A stretch of 64,000 nucleotides of DNA from Variovorax sp. OV329 (GCF_900114785.1 NZ_FOUG01000019.1:1-64000); one strand, 5' to 3'; counted from the first letter of the stretch, positions 8,045 to 17,747 are shown. Notes: a model not told the origin generated them from the sequence alone. Translations and numbers: made by a program.

Positions 8045-9289
8045 ATGTCCGTTGAGCAAGTCGAAACCGTCGTGATCGGTGGTGGCCAGGCTGGCCTGGC
8101 GATGAGCTACCACCTGAGCCGCCTGGGCTGCGAACACCTCGTGCTCGAGCGCGGACAGCTGGCGGAGCGCTGGCGCAGCGAGCGCTGGGATTCGCTGCAC
8201 TTCCAGTCGCCCAACTGGAACATGAACCTTCCGGGCTGGCCCGGCATGACGGCCGACCCGCTCGCCGACCCCGATGCCTTCTCGCCACTGCGCGAGGTGA
8301 CCGACTACATCGAGCGCTACGCAGCGGCCATCCGCGCGCCCGTGCGAACCCAGTGCGCAGCGCTTTCGCTTGCGCGCAAGCCGGGGTCGGGCGAGTTGCA
8401 AGTGCAGACCGACGGCACTCTTTTCGTCGCACGCAACGTCGTCGTGGCGACGGGCCCTTACCAGGTGCCGCGGGCGACAGCGTCATTGGGCGCGGGCGTG
8501 TTCGAGCTTCATTCGACCGGGTACCGCAATCCGGGGCAGCTGCCATCGGGCGCCGTGCTCGTGGTCGGCGCCGGGAACTCCGGCGTGCAGATTGCCGAGG
8601 AGTTGTGCCGCGCCGGCCGGCGCGTGTTCCTGTCCGTCAGCTCGCACGAGCGGATCCGGCGCAGCTATCGCGGCAAGGACTGCATCTGGTGGCTGATCGC
8701 AACGGGCTCGGCCGATTCAACGCTTCGCGAGTGGAAGGGCGCCCGCCTGTCCCGCCTGATGACCGGCGTGAACGGCGGGCATGACATCGACCTGCGCCAG
8801 TTGGCCGCCGACGGCGTCGTGCTGCTCGGGCGCGTCAGGGCCGCCCGGGACGGCAGGATCGAGATTGCCGACGACCTTGCTGCCAGCGTCGCTCATGGCG
8901 ACGAATCGCTGCAGGCGTTCACACTTCGGTGCGACGAGGTGGTTCGGGCGCAGCAACTGGATGTGGAACCTGCGGAGGATTCGCCGGAAGACCCCTTGCC
9001 GGATCCGCCGGAACTCAAGGAGCCCATCCGCACCCTCGATCTCGCTCGCGAAGGTATCGGCGCTGTGATCTGGGCCAACGGTGCACACGCGGAGTTCAGC
9101 TGGATCGACCTTCCTGTATTCGGCGAATCACCTGCGTCCAAGAGAACACCTGTGCATGAGCGCGGCGTGACCTCCGAAGCCGGTCTCTACTTCCTGGGCT
9201 TGCCTTGGCTCCACAAGTGGAAGTCGGGCTTCTTGTTCGGGGCGGATGAGGATGCGGGCTACCTGGCGGGGCGGATCGTCTTGCGGTAG
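8045..9289 (+). CDS. FAD/NAD(P)-dependent flavin monooxygenase-like oxidoreductase (CzcO-type)
   Basis: 414 residues. An N-terminal FAD-binding Rossmann motif (VVIGGGQAGLAMSYHL, residues about 8-23) is followed by ERWRSERWDSLHFQSPNW, a conserved segment of the class B flavoprotein monooxygenase-like group. A second dinucleotide motif (VVGAGNSGVQIAEEL, about residue 172) binds NAD(P)H. The C-terminus has the typical GLYFLGLPWLHKWKSGFLFG. These enzymes hydroxylate or N/S-oxygenate small molecules, but the substrate here cannot be told. The upstream 26-codon extension is not conserved. The gene stands alone, about 100 bp after the slipin. Confidence 0.85.
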   Translation: MSVEQVETVVIGGGQAGLAMSYHLSRLGCEHLVLERGQLAERWRSERWDSLHFQSPNWNMNLPGWPGMTADPLADPDAFSPLREVTDYIERYAAAIRAPVRTQCAALSLARKPGSGELQVQTDGTLFVARNVVVATGPYQVPRATASLGAGVFELHSTGYRNPGQLPSGAVLVVGAGNSGVQIAEELCRAGRRVFLSVSSHERIRRSYRGKDCIWWLIATGSADSTLREWKGARLSRLMTGVNGGHDIDLRQLAADGVVLLGRVRAARDGRIEIADDLAASVAHGDESLQAFTLRCDEVVRAQQLDVEPAEDSPEDPLPDPPELKEPIRTLDLAREGIGAVIWANGAHAEFSWIDLPVFGESPASKRTPVHERGVTSEAGLYFLGLPWLHKWKSGFLFGADEDAGYLAGRIVLR

Positions 9290-9299
9290 AGGCAAAGTC

Positions 9300-9467
9300 T
9301 CATGGTGAGGCAGGGGGCTGGCCCGCTCGGACGCGTGCAGCAGTACGCTGCACCTGCTCCGCCCACTCCTGCGCGCGCGCCTCGCTGAGAAATCCGGACT
9401 CGATGAGGGCGCCGAAGTAGTGCTCCCGAATCAGCGAAAGCCATCGAGGGTTGTCTGACGTACGCAT
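9300..9467 (-). CDS. Possible small protein (55 aa), unknown
   Basis: An ATG at 9467 opens a 55-residue frame rich in helical charged residues (NPRWLSLIREHYFGALIESG, FLSEARAQEWAEQVQRTAAR). The amino-acid make-up is protein-like, and the frame runs open upstream to 9659 with REVLATLHPDSAIHRQW directly before the ATG, so it may be the tail of a decayed larger gene. No Shine-Dalgarno sequence is visible. No family recognised. The remaining sequence up to 9694 shows nothing convincing. Confidence 0.3.
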   Translation of the reverse strand: MRTSDNPRWLSLIREHYFGALIESGFLSEARAQEWAEQVQRTAARVRAGQPPASP

Positions 9468-9694
9468 CCATTGGCGATGGATCGCACTGTCCGGGTGAAG
9501 TGTCGCAAGCACCTCGCGTGCAGGCCCCAGGCGCCCGAGACGGTGCCTGACATTCGGTCCGGGCTGGGGCGTCGTCTCGGGCGAGGAACGTGCTTGGCAG
9601 CATTGTCGGCGTCGATCGTCCGGGTCCCTTGCGACAACCACGACTAGACATGCCAGCATGCAGGTGACTAGCAGCTTCGGGGGGACGTCGGCGA

Positions 9695-10405
9695 CTACCC
9701 TGAAAGGCCCACGAACACGTTCTGCACGTCGTCGTTCGCATCGATGGCGGCCAGGAAGGTCTCGACCTCTTCCAACGCCTCAGCGCTCAGGCTGCTCGGA
9801 TCGATCGGATTCTTGGCCTTGTAGCCCAGCTTCGCCGAAAGCACGCGGAAGCCCTGCGCCGGCAGCGCCCGGCTAACCAGGTCGAGATCGACCGGGTCGG
9901 TCAGGAAAACCGTGACCCCCTCCTCACCGCGCTCGAAATCCTGTGCACCCGCCTCGATGGCGGCAACTTCAGGGTCGGCCCCTGCTTGCTGCGGTTCGGC
10001 CTCGATCATGCCGAGATGGTCGAAATCCCAGGCAACCGAACCTGAAGCGCCTAACTGGCCCTTGCGGAACAGCACGCGCATTTCCGGCGCGGTACGGTTC
10101 ACGTTGTCGGTCAGGCATTCGACCATCACCGGCACCCGGTGCGGCGCGAAGCCTTCGTAGACCACATGCTCGAAATGCACCGACTCGCCGGTCAGGCCGG
10201 CGCCCTTCTTGATGGCTCGCTCCAGCGTGTCCTTGGGCATCGAGACCTTGCGCGCCTGCTCAACCACCAGCCGCAGCCGAGCATTCGATGCCGGATCTGC
10301 CCCATTGCGGGCGGCGATCATGATTTCCTTCGCAAGCTTCCCGAACAAGCGTCCCCGGGCATTGGCCGCCAGGTCCTTGTGCTTGGCTTTCCATTGCGCG
10401 CCCAT
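9695..10405 (-). CDS. YebC/PmpR-family protein (YeeN-like paralogue)
   Basis: 236 residues, full length for the family. It starts [20 protein letters not shown], the form seen in the YeeN-like branch; canonical YebC starts MAGHSKWANIKHRK. The core has [35 protein letters not shown], and [20 protein letters not shown], where the conserved YEGxxP loop lies. YebC-family proteins act as DNA-binding regulators and as ribosome-associated factors that relieve stalling at proline-rich stretches. The ATG at 10405 is the only well-placed start. It is monocistronic. Confidence 0.92.
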   Translation of the reverse strand: MGAQWKAKHKDLAANARGRLFGKLAKEIMIAARNGADPASNARLRLVVEQARKVSMPKDTLERAIKKGAGLTGESVHFEHVVYEGFAPHRVPVMVECLTDNVNRTAPEMRVLFRKGQLGASGSVAWDFDHLGMIEAEPQQAGADPEVAAIEAGAQDFERGEEGVTVFLTDPVDLDLVSRALPAQGFRVLSAKLGYKAKNPIDPSSLSAEALEEVETFLAAIDANDDVQNVFVGLSG

Positions 10406-10788
10406 GTGTGATGTTCCTTAGGTTCCGGCATTGCCACTGGCTGAGGATTCTGCCGTAGGCCCGACGGACCACGAAACAAAAACGCCTACAGATCCCAGGC
10501 GGGACAGATCGGCGAATCGCTCCCGGTGGAACTGAACGCCACTTCTGTTCCGCCGGCGTGCGCCCGCTTTGTAGCGAGAGCAGCCGATAGAGAGGGCAGG
10601 GCGCAACTGCTGGATCTTCCAAGACTTGGCTTAGGTTGCGCTCGCGGCAAGGTTGCGGACAGCGTCTATGGCTTGGGGATCCTCGATCCGCTGAGAAACC
10701 GCGAAGGCAAGGGTGTCGGATGCTCTCGGTCGACGACCTCGCCTGCGACCATGGCGCGAGCCCTCAAGATCATTCGGCAGATACTTCG
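10406..10788. other. Intergenic stretch, no gene seen
   Basis: 383 bp between the start of the YebC-family gene and the end of the GDSL hydrolase gene. Several short frames are open but none has protein-like composition, a ribosome site or a recognisable motif. It must hold the promoter of the YebC-family gene at its left end. No hairpin followed by a T run was found. Confidence 0.5.
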
Positions 10789-12042
10789 TTAACTGCCGCC
10801 GAGCAGGCCTTGGAGATCAATCAGTTCCGCCATCGCTTTGTAGCCCGCATCGTTGGGATGCAAATGATCGCCGGAGTCGTAGGCCTCGCGCATCCGGCTC
10901 GGGCGGCTTTCGTCGCGCAGCAACCGGTCGAAGTCGGCCACCCCGTCAAAGGTGCCAGAGGTGCGGATCCACTGGTTGAGTGCGTTGCGCAGTGCATCCT
11001 TCTGGCGACTGTAGTGGCCTTCGAACGGCGTCCCTTTCAGCGCGTCTTCGAAAGGCGGCAAGGTCGCGCCGATCACCCGCACACCGCGCACGTGCGCTTG
11101 CGCAACGAACTGGCGAAAGCCTTGCGTCAGCTCATCGAGGTCCGGCAACGCCTCGCCGGGCGCGAAGGCCGCGCCGGGCCAGCCGATGTCGTTCGTTCCG
11201 AGCAGGGCGACCACCCCTCGCACGCCCGTCTGCTGGAGCGCGTCGCGCTCGAGGCGCGCCATGGCGCTCTCGCCCATGCCGGGCCGCAGAAGGCGATTGC
11301 CCGAGATGCCGGCATTGAGCACGGCGACGCCGTGCGATTGCATGCGACGGGCCAGGAAGTCTGGCCAGCGGTGGTCGGCACCCGGCGTGGAGCCGTTGCC
11401 ATCGGTGATCGAGTCCCCCAGCGTCACGACCGTGGCCGGTTCGCGGCTGGACTCGACCTGCACGGCCGAGAGGAATGCGCGGGTACCGAGCGCCTGGCCC
11501 TGGGCCGGACCGACCTTTCCGGCGACGTTGCCGGTCAGCAGGGTCGAGAGATCCCGCGCATCCCAGTGAAAGCCGCCGATGCGTGCAGCGCCTGGAAGGT
11601 AGATGTCCACCTTCAGGCGGGATCCATCCCGCACCTGGAGGTCAATGGGGTCGCTCAAAGCCTTCGCGCCGGCCGCCACGAAGACTCCGTGCGCGCCCTG
11701 GAAAAGGACGTCAGCGCCGACGGGATGGCCCTCGACTGCGACGTGCACGGCGCCGACCTTGAGCGGCTGGCCGCTGTACTCGTTGCTGATCACGAGCCTG
11801 ATGCGCTCGCCGCCGAGGCTCACGCGCAGGTGCTGGCGCAGCGTGGAGTCCTTCAGTTCCTCGGCCATTCCAAGGGGCAGGGCGAAGTCCTTGTCCCATG
11901 TGGGCTCGGCGGGGGCGATCCAACTGGTCGTCCAGTGCTTGCGCTGGGCTTGGTCGGTCGGTCGCACCGCTTGTGCCGAGCTCATGGCCGCGCAGACGGC
12001 GAGCGCTGCGCCGAGTGCGAAATGAGTCACGCGTGTCGTCAT
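10789..12042 (-). CDS. Exported SGNH/GDSL-family hydrolase
   Basis: 417 residues with a signal peptide (MTTRVTHFALGAALAVCAAM, cleavage near SSAQA). A beta-sandwich-like N-terminal domain precedes the catalytic SGNH domain. Block I is VVTLGDSITDG with the nucleophile Ser about residue 211; block III is ALLGTND; block V is HLHPNDAGY near the end, supplying Asp and His. Such proteins are periplasmic or secreted esterases acting on acylated carbohydrates or lipids. The ATG at 12042 has AAGGTGA five bases upstream and is preferred to the GTG three codons earlier. It is divergent from a LysR gene, a likely regulator. Confidence 0.9.
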   Translation of the reverse strand: MTTRVTHFALGAALAVCAAMSSAQAVRPTDQAQRKHWTTSWIAPAEPTWDKDFALPLGMAEELKDSTLRQHLRVSLGGERIRLVISNEYSGQPLKVGAVHVAVEGHPVGADVLFQGAHGVFVAAGAKALSDPIDLQVRDGSRLKVDIYLPGAARIGGFHWDARDLSTLLTGNVAGKVGPAQGQALGTRAFLSAVQVESSREPATVVTLGDSITDGNGSTPGADHRWPDFLARRMQSHGVAVLNAGISGNRLLRPGMGESAMARLERDALQQTGVRGVVALLGTNDIGWPGAAFAPGEALPDLDELTQGFRQFVAQAHVRGVRVIGATLPPFEDALKGTPFEGHYSRQKDALRNALNQWIRTSGTFDGVADFDRLLRDESRPSRMREAYDSGDHLHPNDAGYKAMAELIDLQGLLGGS

Positions 12043-12142
12043 GAAGTTCACCTTGGATGTATCGGTCGCCTCACTGTCGATGATTCCAACTTTGATGTGA
12101 AGGCGGCAAAATGGAAGACGACCTCAAAGAAACTGGAATGAC

Positions 12143-13024
12143 GTGGATCGATTGAAAGCAATGGGCGCTTTCGTGCGGGCCGTTGAACTGGGCAGCATCT
12201 CCGCGGTGGCCCGGGAGATGGGCACGACGCAGCCCACCGTGAGCAAGCTCGTCGCCGCCCTGGAAGGCTCGGTTGGCGTTCGGCTTCTCGAGCGCAGCAG
12301 TTTCCGGGTGCTGCCCACGGACGAAGGTGTGCGCTTTCTGGTCAGCGCAAAGCAACTGCTGGAGGCCTACGACGAGGCCGTATCCGACCTTGGTGATCGG
12401 GTGCGAACGCCCCGCGGCCCCGTACGCGTCGCAGCCCCCGTTGCATTGGGCGAATTGCGCCTGAACAGCCTCATGCTGCAGGCCTTGGAGGAATTTCCAC
12501 TGCTGCAGATCGAGCTGGTGCTGGAAGATCGTTTCGTCGACCCCGTGGAGGAACGCATCGACCTTGCGGTTCGCATCGGAGGCGCTTTGCCGCCTGACCT
12601 CGTCGCCCGGCAGTTGGCGATCTGGCCGCGCTACCTGGTCGCCACGCGCGAGTACCTGAAGCAGCATGGGCGCCCGAGGCGCCCAGAGGACTTGGCCAAA
12701 CACCGCTACCTCCGATACGGCGGGCGCGATGACGCCGTGGTCCTCACAGGGCGTGCCGGGGACGTGAGCGTCGTCATCTCGAGCCGCTATCGGGTCAACA
12801 GCGCGGTGGCCTTGCTGCAGGCCGTTCAGTCAAGCGCCGGAATTGCGTTGCAGCCGAGCTGGATGGTCAATGAGCTTCTGCGCGACGGGTCGCTCGTGCG
12901 CGTACTACCGCAATGGACGGGTCCTTCCCAGACGGCGCATCTGGTTCATGCGCCGCGACGCAGGCAGCCGATGCGCGTGCAAGCCGTCATGGCGCTGCTT
13001 CTCGCTCACATGCCGAACTGGTGA
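12143..13024 (+). CDS. LysR-family transcriptional regulator
   Basis: 293 residues. The N-terminal winged helix-turn-helix (MDRLKAMGAFVRAVELGSIS, then AVAREMGTTQPTVSKLVAAL) is followed by the LysR substrate-binding domain (from about residue 90). It belongs to the CrgA/PA3398-like group judged by the GPVRVAAPVALGE segment. A GTG at 12143 is the start; the next in-frame ATG (12161) would cut the helix-turn-helix. It faces away from the GDSL hydrolase with 100 bp between the starts, so it probably controls that gene. Confidence 0.9.
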   Translation: MDRLKAMGAFVRAVELGSISAVAREMGTTQPTVSKLVAALEGSVGVRLLERSSFRVLPTDEGVRFLVSAKQLLEAYDEAVSDLGDRVRTPRGPVRVAAPVALGELRLNSLMLQALEEFPLLQIELVLEDRFVDPVEERIDLAVRIGGALPPDLVARQLAIWPRYLVATREYLKQHGRPRRPEDLAKHRYLRYGGRDDAVVLTGRAGDVSVVISSRYRVNSAVALLQAVQSSAGIALQPSWMVNELLRDGSLVRVLPQWTGPSQTAHLVHAPRRRQPMRVQAVMALLLAHMPNW

Positions 13025-13235
13025 GGGGACCCGATCGCGGTGCCCGTCGGCTCAGGCATCCGGCACGTGGCGAACGTCGCTGTCTATACGGCGTGTTCAT
13101 GTCTAACCGGGCGCACCCGGGGTTTGGCTGCTTGCCCTTCCGAAAGGCGACATTAGCGGGTGGTTTTCTGAGCTTCCGCTGGTGGCCGACTGAAGCCGGC
13201 CGAGGCACTTGACTGGCGCCTTGAGGCATCCGCAT

Positions 13236-13709
13236 TCAAGTGCCGCCTCTGAACAGGACGCGGAATCGCTCGCACGCAACAGGCATGACCAGACTTGGCT
13301 CTCGGCCCAAGCGCATGCACTCGCGGCCAAAGTAAGCCCAGTGAACGCGCCGCCAATACGCGAGCGTCCCGTCGCCTTCCCCCTCGCAGGCCGCGAATTC
13401 GGTACTGACCTGCTCGAATGTTGAGACCTCGACCTCCCGGGTCTCTATCACACACGCCGGCCTTCCATCCCAGTCGGTGACGACGCTGAGAGCGCCCGGC
13501 TTGGGTAGCGGGCGTTTGTCGTTCTCGAAGGACCAGACCAGGCTGGCTGTTGCCCGCTTTCCGCCCGCGAGTACGAGGGTCGCAAGTGCATTGGCGTCAG
13601 ATTCGTTGTCGGCGAAATGGAACGCTTCGTAGAACCGGTCGGAGCAATCGGCTCCGACCTCAGCGCAGAAGGCTGCCCAGAACGTCGAGATGCTTGGAGG
13701 AATGCTCAT
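13236..13709 (-). CDS. ASCH-domain protein
   Basis: 157 residues. The ATG at 13709 has AGGA five bases upstream. The sequence has the features of the ASCH fold: FWAAFCAEVGAD at the N-terminus, then KRATASLVWSFENDKRPLPK, PGALSVVTDWDGRPACVIET, and a late GDGTLAYWRRVHWAYFGREC. The G-x-K-x-A/T-x-x-S motif is visible as GGKRATASL. ASCH proteins are PUA-like, and some hydrolyse N4-acylated cytidine or bind RNA; no specific activity can be given here. It is a single gene with no obvious partner. Confidence 0.85.
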   Translation of the reverse strand: MSIPPSISTFWAAFCAEVGADCSDRFYEAFHFADNESDANALATLVLAGGKRATASLVWSFENDKRPLPKPGALSVVTDWDGRPACVIETREVEVSTFEQVSTEFAACEGEGDGTLAYWRRVHWAYFGRECMRLGREPSLVMPVACERFRVLFRGGT

Positions 13710-14410
13710 GGTCATCCTGTCGGGCGGGCAATCCAGGCAGTGAGGACTAGAGGCCAGCCCGCACAAGATTCTGAACCCGACCCATGCCAGAAGTGCCCCG
13801 TTCCATAGACTGCATGGTAGACGGGTAGTCCGTCCTTTGTTCCGAAAAGGTTCGACAGCCCCTGAACCAGAGGCGAAGCGCCTTTGCCCACCGGGATAAC
13901 CTGCGTCTGACTAGCCAGCCCGAGAAGCAAGCAGAGATGCGAGAACTCCGCTGCAACCTAAAATTTCAAGGCATTCCCGTTGAGCCGTGAACGGCCAGGA
14001 GCAGTCTTTCAGCTCAGGGCCCCCGATGTCCGGTGACTGGCGTTAAGCAGTCTCAAGATAGGGACCCGTTCTGCAGGAATGTGCTCCAAGCGGATATTGA
14101 CGGCCGTGGAGACCATTCTCAGGCAGTCGCGTACGCCTGCGCGGCACCGTACTCGGCATGCTGCGCCGTCACGATGTCTGTCGATCAGGTTGTTCTTCGC
14201 CAGCCGATCCAGCTGGGCGAGTTCGTGGCATTCCTCGAGCGGTGAACCACACAGTCCATCCAAGGACCATGAGCCGTCCGACGTCTTTCTAGTCGACAGC
14301 CGCGCGGCGGCTGAACGAACTTGGGAGCAGGATCTGACGCAGGGCGCGCGAGCTGGTGTGCATGAGCATTTGCAAAAGGCGAAGTTGCGCTCCCTGCCAG
14401 TCGAAATGCT
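13710..14410. other. Gene-poor 700-bp stretch
   Basis: Between the ASCH gene and the first Bug receptor gene no frame has convincing coding character on either strand, and stop codons are frequent in all frames for this GC-rich genome. The composition is a little less GC-rich than the neighbouring genes. A few short open frames (for example 14009-14263 minus) have no ribosome site or recognisable motif. It may hold decayed genes; I could not identify any parent. Confidence 0.5.
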
Positions 14411-15370
14411 TTAGATCATTCCGGCCTTGGTCATGGTGGCACGCAAGCCTGCAAATTCGTCTTCCACGAACTTGCTGAACTCGTCGCCAGTCAGCAACGC
14501 GGGTGTCCACCCGTTCTGTTCAACGGCTTGCTGCCAGGCTTTCGTCTTGGTCGCCTTCACGATGCCCTCGATGAGCGCCGTGCGCTGCGCCGGGGTGATG
14601 TCTGGAGCGCCGTGGACACCACGCCAGTTGCCGATCACGACGTTCAGGCCCTGTTCTTTGAGGGTTGGTGCGTCGACGCCCTTCAAGCGCGCATCGGAGG
14701 TCACTGCGATGGCGCGCATCTTGCCGGCCTTGATGTATTCGCCAAACTCGGTGTAGCCGCTTCCGCCCACCGTGACGTTGCCCCCGAGGATGGAGGCGAC
14801 GGCCTCACCGCCGCCCCGGAACGCGACATAGTTCACTTTGGTGGGTTCGATGCCAGCTTCCCGCGCGATCATGACCGCGGCGATGTGCTCCGTCGTCCCA
14901 CGCGAGCCGCCGGCCCATTTGACGCTGCCAGGGTCCTTCTTCATCTGATCGACCACATCCTTCATCGTCTTGATGGGCGAGTCGGTTGGCACTACGAACA
15001 CCTGGTATTCGCTCATGAGTCGCACCAGCGGCGTGGCCGCCTGCAACTGCGAAGCTTGCTTGCTGGCGATGATGCCGCCTACCATTGTTGCGCCGGTCAT
15101 GATGATCGCGTTCGGATCCTTCTTGGTGCTGTTGACGAACTGCGCCAAGCCAATCGTCCCGGAGGCGCCGCCCTTGTTTTCGTAGTTGACCGACGAGGCG
15201 AACCCGGCCTCCTGCATGGCTTTGCCCAGAGCCCGGGCGGTCGTGTCCCAGCCTCCTCCAGGGTTGGCGGGGATCATCGTCTTGATGTCGGCGGCGGCCC
15301 AGGCTGACAGGGGAAGCGCACCGGTGACCGATAGCGCTGCGAGAGATTTCAGGAATGTGCTGCGATGCAT
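14411..15370 (-). CDS. Bug/TctC-family tricarboxylate-transport substrate-binding receptor (1)
   Basis: 319 residues. The ATG at 15370 follows an excellent AAGGAG site (spacing six). The signal peptide is MHRSTFLKSLAALSVTGALP up to SAWAA. The mature protein has the Bug hallmarks: IPANPGGGWDTTARALG in the first ligand loop, ENKGGASGTIGLAQF, and a late AVTSDARLKGVDAPTLKEQG. Bug receptors deliver carboxylates to a TctA/TctB permease; no permease gene is in this window, so it is an orphan receptor, as is common in Burkholderiales. Its first loop (NPGGGWD) differs from the second receptor, implying a different ligand. It is the last gene of a lactonase-Bug-Bug operon. Confidence 0.93.
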   Translation of the reverse strand: MHRSTFLKSLAALSVTGALPLSAWAAADIKTMIPANPGGGWDTTARALGKAMQEAGFASSVNYENKGGASGTIGLAQFVNSTKKDPNAIIMTGATMVGGIIASKQASQLQAATPLVRLMSEYQVFVVPTDSPIKTMKDVVDQMKKDPGSVKWAGGSRGTTEHIAAVMIAREAGIEPTKVNYVAFRGGGEAVASILGGNVTVGGSGYTEFGEYIKAGKMRAIAVTSDARLKGVDAPTLKEQGLNVVIGNWRGVHGAPDITPAQRTALIEGIVKATKTKAWQQAVEQNGWTPALLTGDEFSKFVEDEFAGLRATMTKAGMI

Positions 15371-15422
15371 GTTGTCTCCTTGGGTTGAGCGAGGTTGTGG
15401 CAAGAGCGGCCTGCAAGGCCTC

Positions 15423-16406
15423 TCAGTTTTCCGGGGTGATCTTTGCGGCTTCGACGATACGGGCGTACTGCACCGACTCGGCCTTGATGAACGTGCGGAA
15501 CTGATCGATGGTCATGGGTGCGGGCTCGCCGCCCTGATCGTTCAACTTTTTCGCCAGAGCGGGGTCACGCAGCGCCTGCGTCACTGCGGCGTTGAGCTTC
15601 TGCTGCACATCTGGCGGTGTTTTGGCAGGCGCGAACAGTCCGAACCAGTTGTCCAGGTTGTAGGCAGCCATCGGCTTGTACTCGGCAATGCTCGGAACTT
15701 CAGGCGCAAAGCTGGCGCGCTTGGCCGACGTCACGGCCAGCGCCTTCAGCCGGCCGCCCTTGATGAACGGCGCCGCGCCGGCCATGCTGACAAAACTCAG
15801 GTCGACGTTGCCACCAGCGACGTCGACGAGTTGTCCGGCTGAACCCTTGTAAGGAATGTGATTCATCTGGATACCGGCCAGCGAATTGAACAGCTCGCCA
15901 TTCAGGTGCTGCGGGTTCCCCACGCCACTGGTCGCGTACGACACCTTGCCCGGGTTCTTCTTCGCGTAGGCAATCAACTCCTCGACGTTCTTGACCGGCA
16001 GCGCCGAGTTAGCCACCAGCACATTCGGCACCCGCGTGACCAACGTGATCGGCGCCAGATCCTTCTCAGGCGCGTATTGCATGCGACCCTTGTAGACGAA
16101 AGGGTTGATTGCTGTTTCACCGGCCGAGCCGAGCAGCAGCGTGTAGCCATCAGGTGCGGCCTTGACCACCGCCTGCGCGCCCAGCATGCCGCTGGCACCC
16201 GGCTTGTTGTCGATCACGATCGTCTGCTTGAGTGTGGTGCGCAACTGTTCGGCCAACAGACGCGCAATGTTGTCCACGCCACCGCCAGCCGAAAACGGGA
16301 CGACGATGGTGATGGTCTTGGCGGGATAGTCGGCGCCCTGCGCAAAGGTCGAGGTCGTTGCGGCAGCGGCGAGGCCGAGTGCGAGGATGGAGCGTTTGAA
16401 AGTCAT
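15423..16406 (-). CDS. Bug/TctC-family tricarboxylate-transport substrate-binding receptor (2)
   Basis: 327 residues starting at the ATG at 16406, with AAGGACC five bases upstream. The signal peptide ends near TTSTFAQG. The mature chain starts DYPAKTITIVVPFSAGGGVD, the classical Bug ligand loop, followed by IDNKPGASGMLGAQAVVKA and DGYTLLLGSA. The upstream open frame toward 17618 is out of register with the lactonase gene and is chance coding. It lies 52 bp upstream of receptor 1 and 41 bp downstream of the lactonase gene, so the three form an operon. Two different receptors suggest uptake of two related carboxylates. Confidence 0.93.
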   Translation of the reverse strand: MTFKRSILALGLAAAATTSTFAQGADYPAKTITIVVPFSAGGGVDNIARLLAEQLRTTLKQTIVIDNKPGASGMLGAQAVVKAAPDGYTLLLGSAGETAINPFVYKGRMQYAPEKDLAPITLVTRVPNVLVANSALPVKNVEELIAYAKKNPGKVSYATSGVGNPQHLNGELFNSLAGIQMNHIPYKGSAGQLVDVAGGNVDLSFVSMAGAAPFIKGGRLKALAVTSAKRASFAPEVPSIAEYKPMAAYNLDNWFGLFAPAKTPPDVQQKLNAAVTQALRDPALAKKLNDQGGEPAPMTIDQFRTFIKAESVQYARIVEAAKITPEN

Positions 16407-16447
16407 GAGAGGTCCTTGAACGGTTCGGATGGGAGAGGCGGTGCCCC

Positions 16448-17686
16448 TCAGGCGGAGAACACCATGCACACCGGGCTGCCGGAGCTCACCCGGGCCCCGG
16501 TTGGTTCGAGCAGTCCGGTCTTCGAATCCACTGCGAGCGTTTCGATCGAGTCGCTGTCCTCGTTGAGAGCAAACATGAAGCGCCCGTCGGGCGCCAGCGC
16601 GAAGAAGCGCGGGGTCTTGCCCGAGGTCTGCTGCGCGCCCTGGAAGCTCAGGCGTCCAGTCGCGCTGTCGATGGCGAACACGGCGACGCAGTCGTAGCCC
16701 CTGTTGGAGGCGTAGAGGAAGCGGCCGCTGGCGTCGACCTCGATCTCGGATGCCCGGCTGTTGCCGATGAAGCTGTCCGGCAGCGACGAGACGATCTGGA
16801 AGGCGTCGAGCGCACCGGTGCTTGCGTCGAAGCGGTAGGCGGTGACGGTGGAATCGAGTTCGTTCACGACGTAGGCCCATGGCGACTTCGGATGGAAGGC
16901 CAGGTGGCGCGGCCCGGCCGTCTCGCGTGTGACCGCGAAGGCCTTTTCCGCCGGCACGAGTTGCCCCTGCTCGAACCGGAAGCTGAAAACGCGGTCCAGG
17001 CCCTTGTCGGGCACCACCACGAATCGTCCGGACGGATCGAAGGGATTGAAGTGCGGCTTGGCCTGCTTCTGCTCGGCGCGGTGGGGGCCGATCGGGCCCT
17101 CGAGCTTCACCAGTTGAGTCAGCGGCGCGAGCGTGCCGTCGGCATTGACCGGCACCACCGCCAGGCTGGCGCCGATGTGGTTGGAGATGACCAGGTAGCG
17201 GCCGCTCGGGTCGAAGGCCAGGTGCACGGGGTTCTTGCCCTGCGTGCTCTGCCGGTTGAGGAAGTCCAGGCGGCCCGTCTGGCGATCGACCTTGAAGGCA
17301 CTGACTTCGCTCTCGTCGCCGTGCACGGTGTAGAGGAAGTTGCCGTCGCGGCTGAGCGCCAGGAAGGACGGGTTGACCAGCCCCTTCTCGATGCCGACGA
17401 GTTGCAGCGTTCCGCGCTCGGGATCGAAGCGGAAGATGCTGATGCCCTCGCCGCGCGCGTTTCTTTCCTTGGTGGTTCGGCTGCCGACATAGGCGTACAT
17501 GGGAAATCCTTTGGAAGCGGTAGAGGTGGTCGCAGGCGTGGCGCCGAGCCCGGCGCAACCGGCCAATACGCCCACCACGGCCGGGCCTGTCAGCGTCAGC
17601 CCAAGGCCGACGCCGCACTGCTGCAGCGCGCGGCGCCTGCTGGGCAGCGCCTGCGCGACCTTGTTTCGCGAGATGTCAGAAGTCAC
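16448..17686 (-). CDS. Exported lactonase of the YbhE/6-phosphogluconolactonase beta-propeller family
   Basis: 412 residues, about 60 longer than cytoplasmic family members because of an export signal. The signal has SRRRALQQC (twin-arginine-like, residues 17-24) and a lipobox LAGC at residues 41-44, suggesting a Tat-exported lipoprotein. The rest is a seven-bladed propeller: YAYVGSRTTKERNARGEGIS, NPSFLALSRDGNFLYTV, GPRHLAFHPKSPWAYVVNE, TPRFFALAPDGRFMFALNE. Family members open sugar or carboxylic-acid lactones. With two carboxylate receptors downstream and an aconitase across the promoter, a periplasmic lactone of a tricarboxylic acid is a reasonable but unproven substrate. A GTG start is used at 17686. 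Confidence 0.85.
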   Translation of the reverse strand: MTSDISRNKVAQALPSRRRALQQCGVGLGLTLTGPAVVGVLAGCAGLGATPATTSTASKGFPMYAYVGSRTTKERNARGEGISIFRFDPERGTLQLVGIEKGLVNPSFLALSRDGNFLYTVHGDESEVSAFKVDRQTGRLDFLNRQSTQGKNPVHLAFDPSGRYLVISNHIGASLAVVPVNADGTLAPLTQLVKLEGPIGPHRAEQKQAKPHFNPFDPSGRFVVVPDKGLDRVFSFRFEQGQLVPAEKAFAVTRETAGPRHLAFHPKSPWAYVVNELDSTVTAYRFDASTGALDAFQIVSSLPDSFIGNSRASEIEVDASGRFLYASNRGYDCVAVFAIDSATGRLSFQGAQQTSGKTPRFFALAPDGRFMFALNEDSDSIETLAVDSKTGLLEPTGARVSSGSPVCMVFSA

Positions 17687-17747
17687 TGGGAGGGCTCATT
17701 GCCGGGCGCAGTGCGGCGCCGCGGAGGAATCTGAGGGTTTGCACTGG

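Noticed and set aside
12081-12116. TTCCA...TGGAA symmetry between the GDSL and LysR genes as a LysR box
   Set aside because: The arms are only 5 bp and the spacing is wider than a T-N11-A LysR site.
13712-14290. Several short frames in the gene-poor stretch before the first Bug gene
   Set aside because: No ribosome sites, no known motifs, mutually overlapping on both strands.
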